Positions 33,391 to 42,299 of a stretch of DNA of 64,000 nucleotides are shown piece by piece. How positions within the stretch are numbered: the stretch's first letter is position 1; each line of letters opens with the position of its first letter. Origin of the DNA: Paenibacillus sp. (lineage in GTDB: Bacteria > Bacillota > Bacilli > Paenibacillales > YIM-B00363); NCBI RefSeq assembly GCF_031177825.1, contig NZ_JAPSKE010000010.1, positions 62,001 through 126,000 of the forward strand. The letters are read 5' to 3'. The notes beneath the pieces were generated by a model. That model did no database searches. It saw only the letters and a list, made by a program, of their open reading frames with translations, and was not told the DNA's origin. The translations under genes were made by a program, and so were the position numbers.

Positions 33391-33466
33391 TGGCTCCCCG
33401 AACAGGACTCGAACCTGTGACAACTCGATTAACAGTCGAGTGCTCTACCAACTGAGCTATCAGGGA
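33391..33466 (-). tRNA. tRNA-Asn (anticodon GTT), CCA encoded
   Basis: Acceptor TCCCTGA/TCGGGGA, anticodon loop CTGTTAA (GTT), discriminator G, then CCA. First gene of the Asn-Ser-Glu-Lys-Leu array, an order like the B. subtilis trnS cluster. Confidence 0.95.
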
Positions 33467-33478
33467 ACGTTACATGCA

Positions 33479-33961
33479 TTAATTTATCACGGGCCCCTTG
33501 TGTTCGTCAAGTTGCAGCTGTTGTAAACGCCCCCTGCATTTGCCACACCGATATCGTCTCGGGTCCGTCTTCCGCTTCCGCGGATACTGCATGGCGCAAT
33601 CGACGCACCGCAGCACGTATCGGTACGGCAGGGTGACGCGCGCGCCCGGCACCGCCTGGCAATAGCGGGATCCGCCGACCTTCGCGAGCAGCCGCTTGAA
33701 GTCGTCGTCCGCGTGTTTGTATCCTCGCCGCTGCAGATGCAAATGATAATGGCACAGCTCGTGTTTGATGATCTTCTCCGTTTCTTCCGCCCCGTACGTG
33801 TCGTATTGTTTACGGTTGATTTCAATGTTATGCGTCCTCAGCAAGTATCGGCCGCCGGTCGTCCGGAGCCGCGAATTGAAAGTCGCCTTGTGCCGGAACG
33901 GCCATCCGAAGGAATCGATCGAAACCTTTTCCACCCAAGCCTGCAGTTGTTCGTCCGTCAT
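33479..33961 (-). CDS. SprT-like zinc protein (YdcK family)
   Basis: A 160-residue protein with HELCHYHLH at residues 67-75, the HExxH metalloprotease-type zinc site of the SprT family, and a C-terminal zinc ribbon with CVDC near residue 118 and CGKC near residue 139. Length and layout match Bacillus SprT-like YdcK. Its substrate is unknown in bacteria. It lies directly upstream of the tRNA array, as ydcK does in B. subtilis, which supports orthology. Confidence 0.88.
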   Translation of the reverse strand: MTDEQLQAWVEKVSIDSFGWPFRHKATFNSRLRTTGGRYLLRTHNIEINRKQYDTYGAEETEKIIKHELCHYHLHLQRRGYKHADDDFKRLLAKVGGSRYCQAVPGARVTLPYRYVLRCVDCAMQYPRKRKTDPRRYRCGKCRGRLQQLQLDEHKGPVIN

Positions 33962-33988
33962 ATTCCGCCTCGCTTCTCGATCCGTCCC

Positions 33989-34018
33989 TTGAATTGTACC
34001 GAATGAGTAAGCTACACT
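33989..34018 (+). promoter_or_regulatory. Possible promoter of the 118-residue gene
   Basis: TTGAAT (33989-33994) and TACACT (34013-34018) with an 18-nt spacer, 57 nt before the GTG start at 34075. Confidence 0.4.
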
Positions 34019-34074
34019 GTCAAGTAGAACAATTGGGAAAACGCCGTTCGGCGTTTACGGAGGGAGAATTCCAG

Positions 34075-34431
34075 GTGTCCAAGCCTACCATGCGTTATCA
34101 CGTGCTGCTTTACGGGGATCGGCTCGAATTCGTCGAGATGCCCGCGTCTCACGCGTACCAGCTGACCGCGCTGCACCAGCGGCTGCACAAGGAGATCGGC
34201 AAGCTGACGGCGGAGAACGTGCCGAACCTGCCCCAGGCGATCGCGGAGTGCGATGCGCTGGAGATCGTGAACAAGGATTACGTCGCTCTAAGCGGCTTGG
34301 AGTATATGAACCAGCTCGAGCAAGCGTTCGCTTCGGTGCAGGAGAAAAGCTATCCGCTCGTCTCGCTGCTGACGGAAATTCGCGCCCTCCAGGCGCAGCT
34401 GGAGCAATGGTACGAAGAGGAGTACGAATAG
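34075..34431 (+). CDS. Conserved-looking hypothetical protein, 118 residues
   Basis: The GTG at 34075 has GGAGGGAG 8 nt upstream and is preferred over an ATG at 33994 that lies in the promoter region. The product begins VSKPTMRYHVLLYGDRLEFV and is soluble, alpha-helical and acidic, ending EQWYEEEYE. No signal peptide, membrane helix or catalytic motif is visible and I do not recognise a family. It stands alone between the divergent sprT gene and cmpA. Confidence 0.7.
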   Translation: MSKPTMRYHVLLYGDRLEFVEMPASHAYQLTALHQRLHKEIGKLTAENVPNLPQAIAECDALEIVNKDYVALSGLEYMNQLEQAFASVQEKSYPLVSLLTEIRALQAQLEQWYEEEYE

Positions 34432-34517
34432 AAGCGCGCCGTATCGGGATGGACCTGCACGACGTGGGCGCCCCCTACGTATAATGGGTAACAAACCAGG
34501 GAAAGGGGCTGGCCACG

Positions 34518-34640
34518 TTGCCGCAATGGCTTCTCAATCAGATGATGCGCGCTTACCGGAAAAAGGACCGGCGGCAAATCCGTCTTCTGAACGATTGTTG
34601 GTTCTTTTACCGAACGAAGGAAGACCCTACACATAGATAG
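34518..34640 (+). CDS. cmpA: CmpA, cortex morphogenetic peptide
   Basis: A 40-codon gene with TTG start at 34518 behind GAAAGGGG. The product begins MPQWLLNQMMRAYRKKD (initiator read as Met) and continues with IRLLNDCWFFYRTKE, matching B. subtilis CmpA (MPNWLKNQMQKAF..., LLNQCWYFYR). CmpA is a sporulation peptide that delivers SpoIVA to ClpXP when coat assembly is faulty, so cortex synthesis proceeds only on well-built coats. A -10-like TATAAT lies at 34480-34485. The gene sits near sprT as in Bacillus and identifies the host as a spore former. Confidence 0.9.
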   Translation: MPQWLLNQMMRAYRKKDRRQIRLLNDCWFFYRTKEDPTHR

Positions 34641-34643
34641 CCT

Positions 34644-34678
34644 GCGGGCCGGCCCTCCCTTGCGAGAGGCCGGCCTGC
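34644..34678. terminator. GC-rich hairpin after cmpA
   Basis: GCGGGCCGGCC and GGCCGGCCTGC form an 11-bp stem with one mismatch, 4 nt after the cmpA stop. There is no T-run, so termination is uncertain. Confidence 0.45.
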
Positions 34679-34759
34679 GCCGTTCTCCCCTTCCCTCGTT
34701 CGTTGTGGTATTGTAGTTGCTAATATCGCGGAAACGCTAAGGTCGGAGATGAACGCGCG

Positions 34760-35578
34760 TTGACCTATCGACAAATCAAATGGCTCATCCTGATCGTCCC
34801 TTCGCTGACGATCGGCATCTGGGAATTCGTTCGTCACGAATTCCATATCCCTTACCTTTCAATGGAGCTTGGCAACATTCTAGCCCCCTTCATTGTGCTC
34901 GGCGCGACGCTCGCGATCTCGCTGCCCCTGTTCCGCATGCTCGAGCATTCGCAGCGCCAGCTGCAGGCGGCCCGCGAGCTCCAATCGACGCTCGAGGAGC
35001 GCGAACGGATCGCGCGGGAGCTGCACGACGGCATCGCGCAATCGCTGTTCCTGCTGGCGGTGAAGGCCGACCGGCTCGAAAGCGGCGACGGATCGGCGGC
35101 GGAGTCGATCCGGCAGATCGTGCATCGCGTGAACGACTATGTTCGGCAAGCGATCGCGAGCCTCCGCTTCGCCCCGGCGACGCAGTCGCTCCCGTGGACC
35201 GAGATGCTGCACCGGCTGTTCGCCGAAGCCGGGGACGCCGGCCTCGACGTCCAAGTCGACTGGCGTCTGCCCGAAGCGACCCTGTCCGTTCGCGAGAAGG
35301 TCGAGCTGTACGCCTGCCTGCGCGAAGCGCTCGCGAACGTACAGAAGCATGCGGACGCGCGCGCGGCGTTCGTGCGCAGCGAGGCGACGGACGGCGGCTG
35401 GACGTGCTCCGTCGCGGACGACGGGCGCGGGCCGGACGCCGCGAACGAGGCGGCGACGGGCGACGGGCGCGGGCGCTACGGCCTCTCGATCGTGCGCGAG
35501 CGCGCCGCCGCGATGGGGTGGCGCTTCGCGCTCGAACGCGAGGCGGAACGAACGATCTTCACGATTTGGAAGGAGTGA
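34760..35578 (+). CDS. Sensor histidine kinase, HisKA_3 (LiaS/DegS/NarX-like) type
   Basis: A 272-residue kinase with TTG start 34760 after GGAGATG. Two N-terminal transmembrane helices (about 8-24 and 38-60) flank a short outside loop, as in intramembrane-sensing kinases. The dimerisation helix has RERIARELHDGIAQSLFLLA with phospho-acceptor H89; the HATPase domain has SVADDGRGPD and RYGLSIVRERAAAMG. The response regulator follows 8 nt downstream. The ligand cannot be read; the copper-type genes that follow make metal or envelope stress a candidate signal. Confidence 0.9.
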   Translation: MTYRQIKWLILIVPSLTIGIWEFVRHEFHIPYLSMELGNILAPFIVLGATLAISLPLFRMLEHSQRQLQAARELQSTLEERERIARELHDGIAQSLFLLAVKADRLESGDGSAAESIRQIVHRVNDYVRQAIASLRFAPATQSLPWTEMLHRLFAEAGDAGLDVQVDWRLPEATLSVREKVELYACLREALANVQKHADARAAFVRSEATDGGWTCSVADDGRGPDAANEAATGDGRGRYGLSIVRERAAAMGWRFALEREAERTIFTIWKE

Positions 35579-35585
35579 CCGGTTT

Positions 35586-36272
35586 ATGAGCGACTCGCGC
35601 GTGGCGACTTCGGTTCGCATCGTCATCGTGGACGACCACGAGGACGCCCGCTTGGGCATCCAAACCATATTGGAAGCCGAGCCGACGTTCGAGGTCGTCG
35701 GCCTTGCGGCCAGCGGCGAGGACGCCTTGCGTCTCGTCGCCGAGCTCTCGCCCGATCTCGTGCTCATGGACATTAACTTGCCGGGCATGGACGGTTTGGA
35801 AGCGACGAAGCGCGTCAAGGAGCTCGCCCCGGAGACGAAGGTCGTCATGGCGACCGTCTCCGACGACGTCGCGCATCTCTTCGAGGCGATCAAGCGCGGC
35901 GCGCAAGGCTATGTACTGAAAAACCTGCAGCCGTCGGCGTGGCTCGAATATTTGCGCGCCGTCGCGTCGGACGAGGTGCCGCTGTCCAAGGAGCTCGCGA
36001 CGCGCATTCTGCGGGAGTTCGGCGCCGCGTCGCCCCCGGCCGTCACGTCTCCGGATGCGCCGCCTTCTCGTCCGCCGCTGACCGCGCGCGAGACCGAGGT
36101 GCTGCGACTCGTCGCGAAGGGCCGATCGAATCGCGCCGTCTCCGAGGAGCTGCATCTGTCCGAGCATACGGTCAAGAATCACCTGAAGAGCATCCTTCAT
36201 AAGCTCCAGCTGCAGAACCGTGTTCAGCTCGCCCGTCTCGCGGCGGAACGCGGATGGGTCCGCGAAGAGTGA
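35586..36272 (+). CDS. NarL/FixJ-family response regulator, partner of the upstream kinase
   Basis: ATG 35586 (MSDSRVATSVRIVIVDDHED) follows GGAG; the frame is open upstream but that part overlaps the kinase. The product has 228 residues. The receiver domain has D16-D17, phospho-acceptor D62 in VLMDINLPGMDG, the switch Thr in VMATVSDD and the Lys in GYVLKN. The LuxR-type HTH (about 152-215) contains LTARETEVLRLVAKGRSN and HTVKNHLKSILHKL. A 16-bp inverted repeat lies just after the gene and may be its operator for the copper module. Confidence 0.92.
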   Translation: MSDSRVATSVRIVIVDDHEDARLGIQTILEAEPTFEVVGLAASGEDALRLVAELSPDLVLMDINLPGMDGLEATKRVKELAPETKVVMATVSDDVAHLFEAIKRGAQGYVLKNLQPSAWLEYLRAVASDEVPLSKELATRILREFGAASPPAVTSPDAPPSRPPLTARETEVLRLVAKGRSNRAVSEELHLSEHTVKNHLKSILHKLQLQNRVQLARLAAERGWVREE

Positions 36273-36276
36273 CCGA

Positions 36277-36292
36277 ACGGTAACAGAACCGT
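36277..36292. promoter_or_regulatory. Inverted repeat ACGGT-N6-ACCGT before the copper module
   Basis: A perfect 5-bp inverted repeat with a 6-nt centre, 108 bp upstream of the DUF4198 gene and directly after the response-regulator gene. A candidate site for that regulator or for a copper sensor. Confidence 0.35.
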
Positions 36293-36399
36293 CACAGGAA
36301 TAGCCCGAACGGGTCATACCCCTCCTTATAACCGATGTACTACACTAAGGCTATTCCGAACGCTTCGTGCGTTCATCGATTCTATGGAGGGGTTACTTT

Positions 36400-37458
36400 A
36401 TGAAGAAAATGGTCACCGCCGCGCTCGCCGCCGCGCTCTTCTCGACAGCGCCGATCGCGTCCGCTCACGACGGATGGTCGCAAACGTCGCCGATCGTCGC
36501 CGCGGGCGAAGTCGCCTACGTCGAGCTGCTGTTCGGCAATCACAGCAACGAGCATGGCAGCTATCGCATCGAAGGCAACTGGAACGAGGAGACGACGAAG
36601 ACGTACGCCGTCACGCCCGCCGGCGACAAGATCGACGTCACCGGAACGACGTTTTACACGGGGGAAGTCGTAGAGTCCGACAACGCGAAGATCAACAACG
36701 GCTACATCGCTTCGTTCTCGGCCCTGACGCCCGGCGCGTACATCGTGTCCGTCGAAGGCGACAGCATCTTCGCCCACGGCGGCGTCGCCAGCCGAACGCT
36801 GCGCAGCGCCAAGTCGTTCGTCGCCGTGGCGGACGTGCCGCTGCTGCGCCGGGTGCAAGACCTGCGCGGCTTCGGCAAGGTCGTCAGCCCGGATCGCGCG
36901 GAGTGGGTGCCCGCGTCGAACCCGGCCGCGGAGACGACCGGGGGGACGGTGTCGGCCCGGCTGATGCTCAAGGGAGAGCCGCTCGCGGGCGCCGAGGCGA
37001 CGCTCGTACGGCGCAGCACGTCGGAAGCGGAGCGGCTGACGACCGACGCGGACGGTTACGTCACGTTCGAAGCCGGTCCGGCCGACTATTACTTGCTGCG
37101 GGCGAAGCCGGCGACGGACGAGAAGGTCGAGGGGAAATACGACAAGACGAATTACGAAGCGACGATGACGTTCGTCGTGCAGAACGGCCGCGCGGCCGCG
37201 CCGAAAGGCCAGCCCGCTTCGGGGCTGCCGACGGTGTACGTCGACGGCAAGGAAGTCGACGCCGCGGCGTCCGGCTTGCGCCTCGCGGACGGCGCGCTGC
37301 GCGTCGATGCGGCGTGGCTCGCCGAAGCGACGAGCCGGAACGTCGACGCTTCGGGCGAGGCGAGCCTGCGCAGGGCGGCGGAGGCGGCCGGCGTCGCGGT
37401 CGAATATTTCCCGGCCGTGGGCGGGGTTCCCGCGGCGGTTCACCTGTACGCGAACTAA
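36400..37458 (+). CDS. Secreted DUF4198-like protein of the copper module
   Basis: ATG 36400 is 7 nt after GGAGGGG. The product has 352 residues. A signal peptide ends at APIASA, and the mature chain begins HDGW, an N-terminal His that could bind copper. Residues 24-250 resemble DUF4198 (CbiK/NikM-like beta-sandwich; GNHSNEHG, GAYIVSVEGD, TDADGYVTFEAGPADYYLLR). The last 75 residues resemble a stalk/copper-amine-oxidase N-domain (VYVDGKEVDAAASGLRLADG). Its stop overlaps the next start as TAATG. It probably handles a metal ion outside the membrane together with CopCD. Confidence 0.78.
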   Translation: MKKMVTAALAAALFSTAPIASAHDGWSQTSPIVAAGEVAYVELLFGNHSNEHGSYRIEGNWNEETTKTYAVTPAGDKIDVTGTTFYTGEVVESDNAKINNGYIASFSALTPGAYIVSVEGDSIFAHGGVASRTLRSAKSFVAVADVPLLRRVQDLRGFGKVVSPDRAEWVPASNPAAETTGGTVSARLMLKGEPLAGAEATLVRRSTSEAERLTTDADGYVTFEAGPADYYLLRAKPATDEKVEGKYDKTNYEATMTFVVQNGRAAAPKGQPASGLPTVYVDGKEVDAAASGLRLADGALRVDAAWLAEATSRNVDASGEASLRRAAEAAGVAVEYFPAVGGVPAAVHLYAN

Positions 37459-39536
37459 TGTTTATGAGATTTCGGCGGTCGGCGCTCCCGATCGCCTTCT
37501 TGCTTCTCTGCCTGTTCTGGACGCTCGCGCCGGCCCCGCCCGCGGCGGCGCATGCGTATCTCTCCGCTTCGTCGCCGAAGCAGGAGAGCGTCGTGTCCTC
37601 GCCTCCGAGCGAAATTTCCGTGACGTTCACGGAGGAGATCGAGGCCGGCGTCAGCTCGCTCGCGCTCTTCGACGAAGCCGGGAACGAGATGCCCGGCGCC
37701 TTGTCGTCCGACGGCTCGAAGACGCTTCGACTCGCCGTGGACGGCTTGGCGGATGGCGTCTACCGGGTGCGGTGGCAGGTGCTGTCGGTCGATTCGCATA
37801 CGACGGACGGCTCGTTCCGCTTCTCGGTCGGAACGCCGCTCGAGTCGTCGCGGCCGCAGGAGACGGTCTCGCTGGACGGCGAGGCGCCGACCGTCGAAGC
37901 GCCTGCGAAGCCGACGGAGGAGCCGGCTGCGTCGACGCCTCCTGCGCAAGCACAGCCTCCTGCGGAGGAGGCGCCCGACGAGCAGGTCGCGTCGACCGCG
38001 CCCGATGCTCCGCCGACTGCGAGCGAGCCGCCTCTTCCGTCGCGGACACCCGCCGACGCCCCCGTCGTCGGCGACAAGTCGGAAGGCGGCGATCGACCGG
38101 AAGCCGCCGACGAGCCGTCCGCTCCGAGCGACGGAGTCGTCGCAGACGCTCCTTCCGACGATGCGCCCGACGGCGCAGCCGCGGATGAGCCGGTCGCGCC
38201 GACGTCCGCCGTCGACGCCCCGGCATCCGCCGCGATCGAACACGATCACGCCACGCACGAATCGGCGTACGGCTCTCTGCCGATCCCTACGCTGCGCACG
38301 TTACTGCGCATCGTCGACGTCTTGACGCTGGCGACGCTAGGCGGCGTGCTCGCGTTCCGCGCGCTGCTGTTCGCCGCTCCCGCCGCAGCCGGCTTAGCGC
38401 CGGCTGCCGACGACTGGCGGCGCCGCACCGCAGCTAGCGCCTTCGTCGTCTTCGCGCTCACCGGCACGCTCCACGCCGCTCTGCTGTCGTCGCAGCTGGA
38501 CGCCGTCTCCTTCGGCGACGTCTGGCTGCGCACGAGCGTCGGCACCGCCGCGCTCGCGCGGATCGGCTGCGCCGCCGCGATGCTGGCGCTCGCCTGGCGA
38601 CGAGGCGGCCGCCCGTGGACGATCGCGCTTTCTGCCGTTCTGTACGCGCTGCTCAGCTGGACGTTCCCGGCGACCGGCCACGCCGCCGCGGCCGAGGCGA
38701 ACCGCGCCCTCGCGCTCGGCGCGCACGCCGGGCATATCGTCGCCGCTGCCGCCTGGTACGGCGGTCTGCTCGGCATCGCCATCGCCGCAGTGCGAACGAC
38801 GACCCAAGGCGCGCTGCAACTCGTCGGCGCGTTCTCGAAAGCCGCGCTGCCGCTTATGCTCGTCGCTGCTGCTTCGGGACTACTGCTCGCGAACGCGCAG
38901 CTCCCGTCGATCGCGGACTTAACGACGTCGACGTACGGCGGCATTCTGCTCGCGAAGCTCGCCTTGTTCGCGCTCGTCCTTGCGCTCGGCGCGTTCCATC
39001 GATGGGTTCTCCTGCCGGGACTCCGGCCGGAAGCCCCGACCGACCGCCGCCTCGTCGCCGGCATCCGTATCGAGGTCGCGCTCGCGATCGCGCTGTTCAC
39101 CGTCGCTGGCTGGCTGTCGACGACGTCGCCTCCCACTGCCGCGACGTCCGCCGACAAGGCCGGGCCGTTCCACTGGCACGTCATGGGCGACATCGCCCAT
39201 ATGACGATCGACGCGACGACGCCCGTCGCGGGCGAGACGACGCCGCTCACCGCCGATATTTGGGTTCCCGACGGGACAGGCGGCGCCCCGACCGAGCCGC
39301 CGGAGCTCGTGCTCGTCACGCTCATTCCGCCGGGCGCGAGCGGCGGCTTGCAATACGAGCTCCGGCCGGCGCCCGACGAAGCGGCGCCTTACGTCTTCGA
39401 GGGATACACGAAGACGCACTACGCCGCGGCGCAGCCGATCGCGCTCGACCGTTCAGGCGACTGGGCGATCGCCGTCGTATTCGTCGTCCCCGGCCAACGA
39501 GCGATCATGTACGAAAGCAAGCTGCCCGTGCGCTGA
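37458..39536 (+). CDS. CopC-CopD fusion (YcnJ-like) with C-terminal YtkA-like domain
   Basis: A 692-residue protein with TAATG-coupled ATG 37458 (a second ATG lies two codons on). The signal peptide is cleaved before HAYLSASSP, placing a CopC-type N-terminal copper His at the mature end. The CopC domain (about 32-130, VLSVDSHTTDGSFRFSVG) is followed by a 150-residue Pro/Ala/Asp/Glu linker, then about eight CopD helices (about 285-560) and an extracytoplasmic YtkA-like beta-domain (HWHVMGDIAHMTIDATTP). B. subtilis YcnJ has the same order and imports copper. The long acidic linker is unusual. Confidence 0.88.
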   Translation: MFMRFRRSALPIAFLLLCLFWTLAPAPPAAAHAYLSASSPKQESVVSSPPSEISVTFTEEIEAGVSSLALFDEAGNEMPGALSSDGSKTLRLAVDGLADGVYRVRWQVLSVDSHTTDGSFRFSVGTPLESSRPQETVSLDGEAPTVEAPAKPTEEPAASTPPAQAQPPAEEAPDEQVASTAPDAPPTASEPPLPSRTPADAPVVGDKSEGGDRPEAADEPSAPSDGVVADAPSDDAPDGAAADEPVAPTSAVDAPASAAIEHDHATHESAYGSLPIPTLRTLLRIVDVLTLATLGGVLAFRALLFAAPAAAGLAPAADDWRRRTAASAFVVFALTGTLHAALLSSQLDAVSFGDVWLRTSVGTAALARIGCAAAMLALAWRRGGRPWTIALSAVLYALLSWTFPATGHAAAAEANRALALGAHAGHIVAAAAWYGGLLGIAIAAVRTTTQGALQLVGAFSKAALPLMLVAAASGLLLANAQLPSIADLTTSTYGGILLAKLALFALVLALGAFHRWVLLPGLRPEAPTDRRLVAGIRIEVALAIALFTVAGWLSTTSPPTAATSADKAGPFHWHVMGDIAHMTIDATTPVAGETTPLTADIWVPDGTGGAPTEPPELVLVTLIPPGASGGLQYELRPAPDEAAPYVFEGYTKTHYAAAQPIALDRSGDWAIAVVFVVPGQRAIMYESKLPVR

Positions 39537-39587
39537 AGGGAAGGGCCCTGCAGGCAACTCTTCCCGGGGTCCCGGCCCCTAACGACG

Positions 39588-39633
39588 AAAAGCACGCCTC
39601 GCGCTTCCATAGCAGGAAGTCGAGGCGTGCTTT
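39588..39633. terminator. Bidirectional terminator between copCD and tex
   Basis: AAAGCACGCCTCG pairs with CGAGGCGTGCTTT over 13 bp. It serves both convergent genes. Confidence 0.88.
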
Positions 39634-39639
39634 CGCGCG

Positions 39640-41877
39640 TTATCTAGGTTTCTTCATCGTGAGCGACACGCGTCCCTTGTTCGCGTCGACGCCGAGCACC
39701 CATACCGTCACGTTGTCGCCGACGGAGACGACGTCCATCGGGTGCTTCACGAACTTGTCCGCCAGCTGCGAGATGTGGACGAGGCCGTCGTTCTTCAGGC
39801 CGATGTCCACGAACGCGCCGAAGTCGATGACGTTGCGTACCGTCCCTTGCAGCTCCATTCCGACGCGCAGGTCTTCGAGCTGCAGCACGTCGGTCTTGAA
39901 GATCGGCGGCGGCAGCTCCTCGCGCGGGTCGCGCCCCGGACGCTTCAGCGAGTCCAGGATGTCGCGCAGCGTCGGCACGCCGACGTCGAGCAGCGAAGCG
40001 ACCGCCGACGGGTCGACGGCGTCCAGCCGCGCGCGGAGCTCCGCGGAGCCGAGCGACGCCAGCTCCAAGCGCAGCTCGCGGAACAGCTTGTCCACGACGC
40101 CGTACGACTCGGGGTGAATCGGCGTGTTGTCGAGCGGATGGCGCGAGTCCGGCACGCGAATGAAGCCGATGCACTGCTCGTACGTCTTCGCGCCGAGTCG
40201 AGGCACCTTGGACAAGTCCTTGCGCGACGTGAACTTGCCGTTCTCCTCGCGGTACTTGACGATATTGCGGGCGGTCGTCGCGTTCACGCCCGCGACGTAC
40301 GACAGCAACGACGGCGACGCCGTGTTGACGTCGACGCCGACGTGGTTGACCGCCGACTCGACGACGGCGCCCAGCGACGCTTCCAGCCGCTTCGGCGACA
40401 CGTCGTGCTGATACTGCCCGACGCCGATCGCCTTGGGCTCGATCTTGACGAGCTCCGCGAGCGGATCCTGTACCCGCCGCGCGATCGACACGGCGCTGCG
40501 CTCCGCTACGTCGAAGTCCGGGAACTCCTCCTGCGCCACCTTGGAGGCGGAATAGACGGAGGCGCCCGCCTCGTTGACGATTAAGTACTGGAGCTTCTTC
40601 CCGCCGTCGGCATGAATTTTCCGAATGACCTCGGCCGTGAACTGCTCCGTCTCCCGCGAGGCGGTACCGTTGCCGATGACGATGAGGTCGACGTCATGCT
40701 TCGCGATCAAAGCGCGGAACGTTTTCTCCGCCTCCGCCGTCTTATGATGCGGCGCCGTCGGATACGTCACCGCGATGTCGAGCACCTTGCCGGTGTCGTC
40801 GACGACCGCGAGCTTGCAGCCCGTCCGGAACGCCGGATCGACGCCGAGCACGGCTTTGCCGCGAACCGGCGGCTGAAGCAGCAGATTTCGCAAATTTTCC
40901 GCGAAGATGACGATCGCATGCTCCTCGGCCTTCTCCGTCAGTTCGTTCCGTACTTCCCGCTCCACCGCCGGCGCGATCAGACGCTTGTACGCGTCCTCCA
41001 CCGTCGTCAACATCGCGTCCCGCACGACGCTTCGGTCCGCGACGAACCGCTTCCCGATGTACATATGAATCGCCGCCGGATCGAGCTCGAGCGACACCTT
41101 CAGCACGTCTTCCTTCTCGCCGCGGTTGATCGCGAGCGTCCGGTGCGGCGGCAGCCGCTTCACCGGCTCCCGGTACGAATAATACATCTCGTATACCGAT
41201 TCTACGGAAGCGTCCTTCGCTTCCGTCGCGATCGTCGCATATTGGAACGTATGCTTGCGCACCCACGCGCGCACGTTCGCGTCGTCGGCGATCGTCTCCG
41301 CGATAATGTCCATCGCGCCCTGCGCCGCGTCCTCCTGCGTCGGCACGCCGCGCTCCGCGTCCACGTACCGCGCCGCTTCGGCGAGCAGCGCGCCGCTCGT
41401 CGGGCCGCTCAGCATCCACGACGCCAGCGGCTCCAGCCCGCGCTCCTTCGCGACGCTCGCGCGCGTCTTCCGCTTCTGGCGGTATGGCCGGTACAGGTCT
41501 TCGACCTCCTGCAGCTTCCCCGCCCGCTCGATCGTGCCGCGCAGCTCGACCGTCAGCTTGCCTTGCTCCGCGATGAGGCGCAACACCTCGCGCTTCCGCT
41601 CTTCCAAGCCGCGCAAATAAGACAGCCGCTCCTCGATCGCGCGCAGCGCGTTTTCGTCGAGCTCGCCCGTCATCTCCTTGCGGTACCGCGCGATGAACGG
41701 GATCGTATTGCCTTCGTCGAGCAGTCCGACGGTCGTGCCGACCTGCTTCGGGCTCGTCCCCGTTTCGACCGCGATTTGCTTCGCGATGCGGTCCTTCGCC
41801 GCGCGCTCCTGCGCGTCCGTCCATACCAGCTCCTCCGGCGCGATCGTCGCGGCGGCTGCACCCTGTTCCGAAACCAT
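39640..41877 (-). CDS. tex: Tex-family RNA-binding transcription accessory protein
   Basis: The start is taken at ATG 41877 (MVSEQGAAAATIAPEELVW) with AGGAAGGGG upstream; the frame is open a little further. The product has 745 residues. Domain order is an N-terminal helical region, a YqgF/RNase H-like domain (VLGVDPAFRTGCKLAVVDDT near 330), a helix-hairpin-helix domain (LLSYVAGVNATTARNIV near 510) and a C-terminal S1 domain (IDFGAFVDIGLKNDGLVHIS near 660). It matches the usual length. Tex binds structured RNA and ribosomes. Orthologous to ydcI of the conserved Bacillus segment. Confidence 0.95.
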   Translation of the reverse strand: MVSEQGAAAATIAPEELVWTDAQERAAKDRIAKQIAVETGTSPKQVGTTVGLLDEGNTIPFIARYRKEMTGELDENALRAIEERLSYLRGLEERKREVLRLIAEQGKLTVELRGTIERAGKLQEVEDLYRPYRQKRKTRASVAKERGLEPLASWMLSGPTSGALLAEAARYVDAERGVPTQEDAAQGAMDIIAETIADDANVRAWVRKHTFQYATIATEAKDASVESVYEMYYSYREPVKRLPPHRTLAINRGEKEDVLKVSLELDPAAIHMYIGKRFVADRSVVRDAMLTTVEDAYKRLIAPAVEREVRNELTEKAEEHAIVIFAENLRNLLLQPPVRGKAVLGVDPAFRTGCKLAVVDDTGKVLDIAVTYPTAPHHKTAEAEKTFRALIAKHDVDLIVIGNGTASRETEQFTAEVIRKIHADGGKKLQYLIVNEAGASVYSASKVAQEEFPDFDVAERSAVSIARRVQDPLAELVKIEPKAIGVGQYQHDVSPKRLEASLGAVVESAVNHVGVDVNTASPSLLSYVAGVNATTARNIVKYREENGKFTSRKDLSKVPRLGAKTYEQCIGFIRVPDSRHPLDNTPIHPESYGVVDKLFRELRLELASLGSAELRARLDAVDPSAVASLLDVGVPTLRDILDSLKRPGRDPREELPPPIFKTDVLQLEDLRVGMELQGTVRNVIDFGAFVDIGLKNDGLVHISQLADKFVKHPMDVVSVGDNVTVWVLGVDANKGRVSLTMKKPR

Positions 41878-41945
41878 ATGTATGTATTCCCCTTCCTCTC
41901 CACACAAAAAAAACGAGGGCTTCGCGCTCCCCCGCTCAGGCACAC

Positions 41946-42296
41946 CTAAAAATCGATCAAGCCCACACTGATCTGCAGCGCGTCGTCGACCTTACGCATC
42001 GTTTCTTCGTCCAGGTGCGTAATTTTGTCCGTGAGCCGCTGCTTGTCGATCGTACGGATTTGCTCCAACAAGATAACGGAATCTCGGTCGAACCCGTGCG
42101 ATTCCGCATCGATCTCGACGTGCGTCGGGAGCTTCGCTTTCTGAATTTGCGCCGTGACGGCGGCTACGATGACGGTCGGGCTGAACCGGTTCCCGATGTC
42201 GTTCTGAATGACCAATACCGGGCGAACCCCGCCTTGTTCCGATCCCACGACCGGAGAGAGATCCGCAAAGAATACGTCCCCGCGTTTGACGATCAA
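41946..42296 (-). CDS. ndoA: MazF/NdoA (EndoA) mRNA interferase toxin
   Basis: A 116-residue protein of exactly the EndoA type: [32 protein letters not shown] and [17 protein letters not shown], carrying the catalytic Arg and Thr of the PemK/MazF fold. EndoA cleaves RNA at UACAU in Bacillus. The antitoxin gene ends 3 nt upstream, so the two are translated together. The pair lies downstream of alr as in B. subtilis, and this chromosomal copy is core rather than mobile. Confidence 0.95.
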   Translation of the reverse strand: MIVKRGDVFFADLSPVVGSEQGGVRPVLVIQNDIGNRFSPTVIVAAVTAQIQKAKLPTHVEIDAESHGFDRDSVILLEQIRTIDKQRLTDKITHLDEETMRKVDDALQISVGLIDF

Positions 42297-42299
42297 GGG

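Noticed and set aside
36384..37457. In-frame N-terminal extension of the CopCD frame giving a 1050-residue protein
   Set aside because: The extension is out of frame with the DUF4198 gene that occupies the same bases and is Arg-rich nonsense; a signal peptide starts at 37458.
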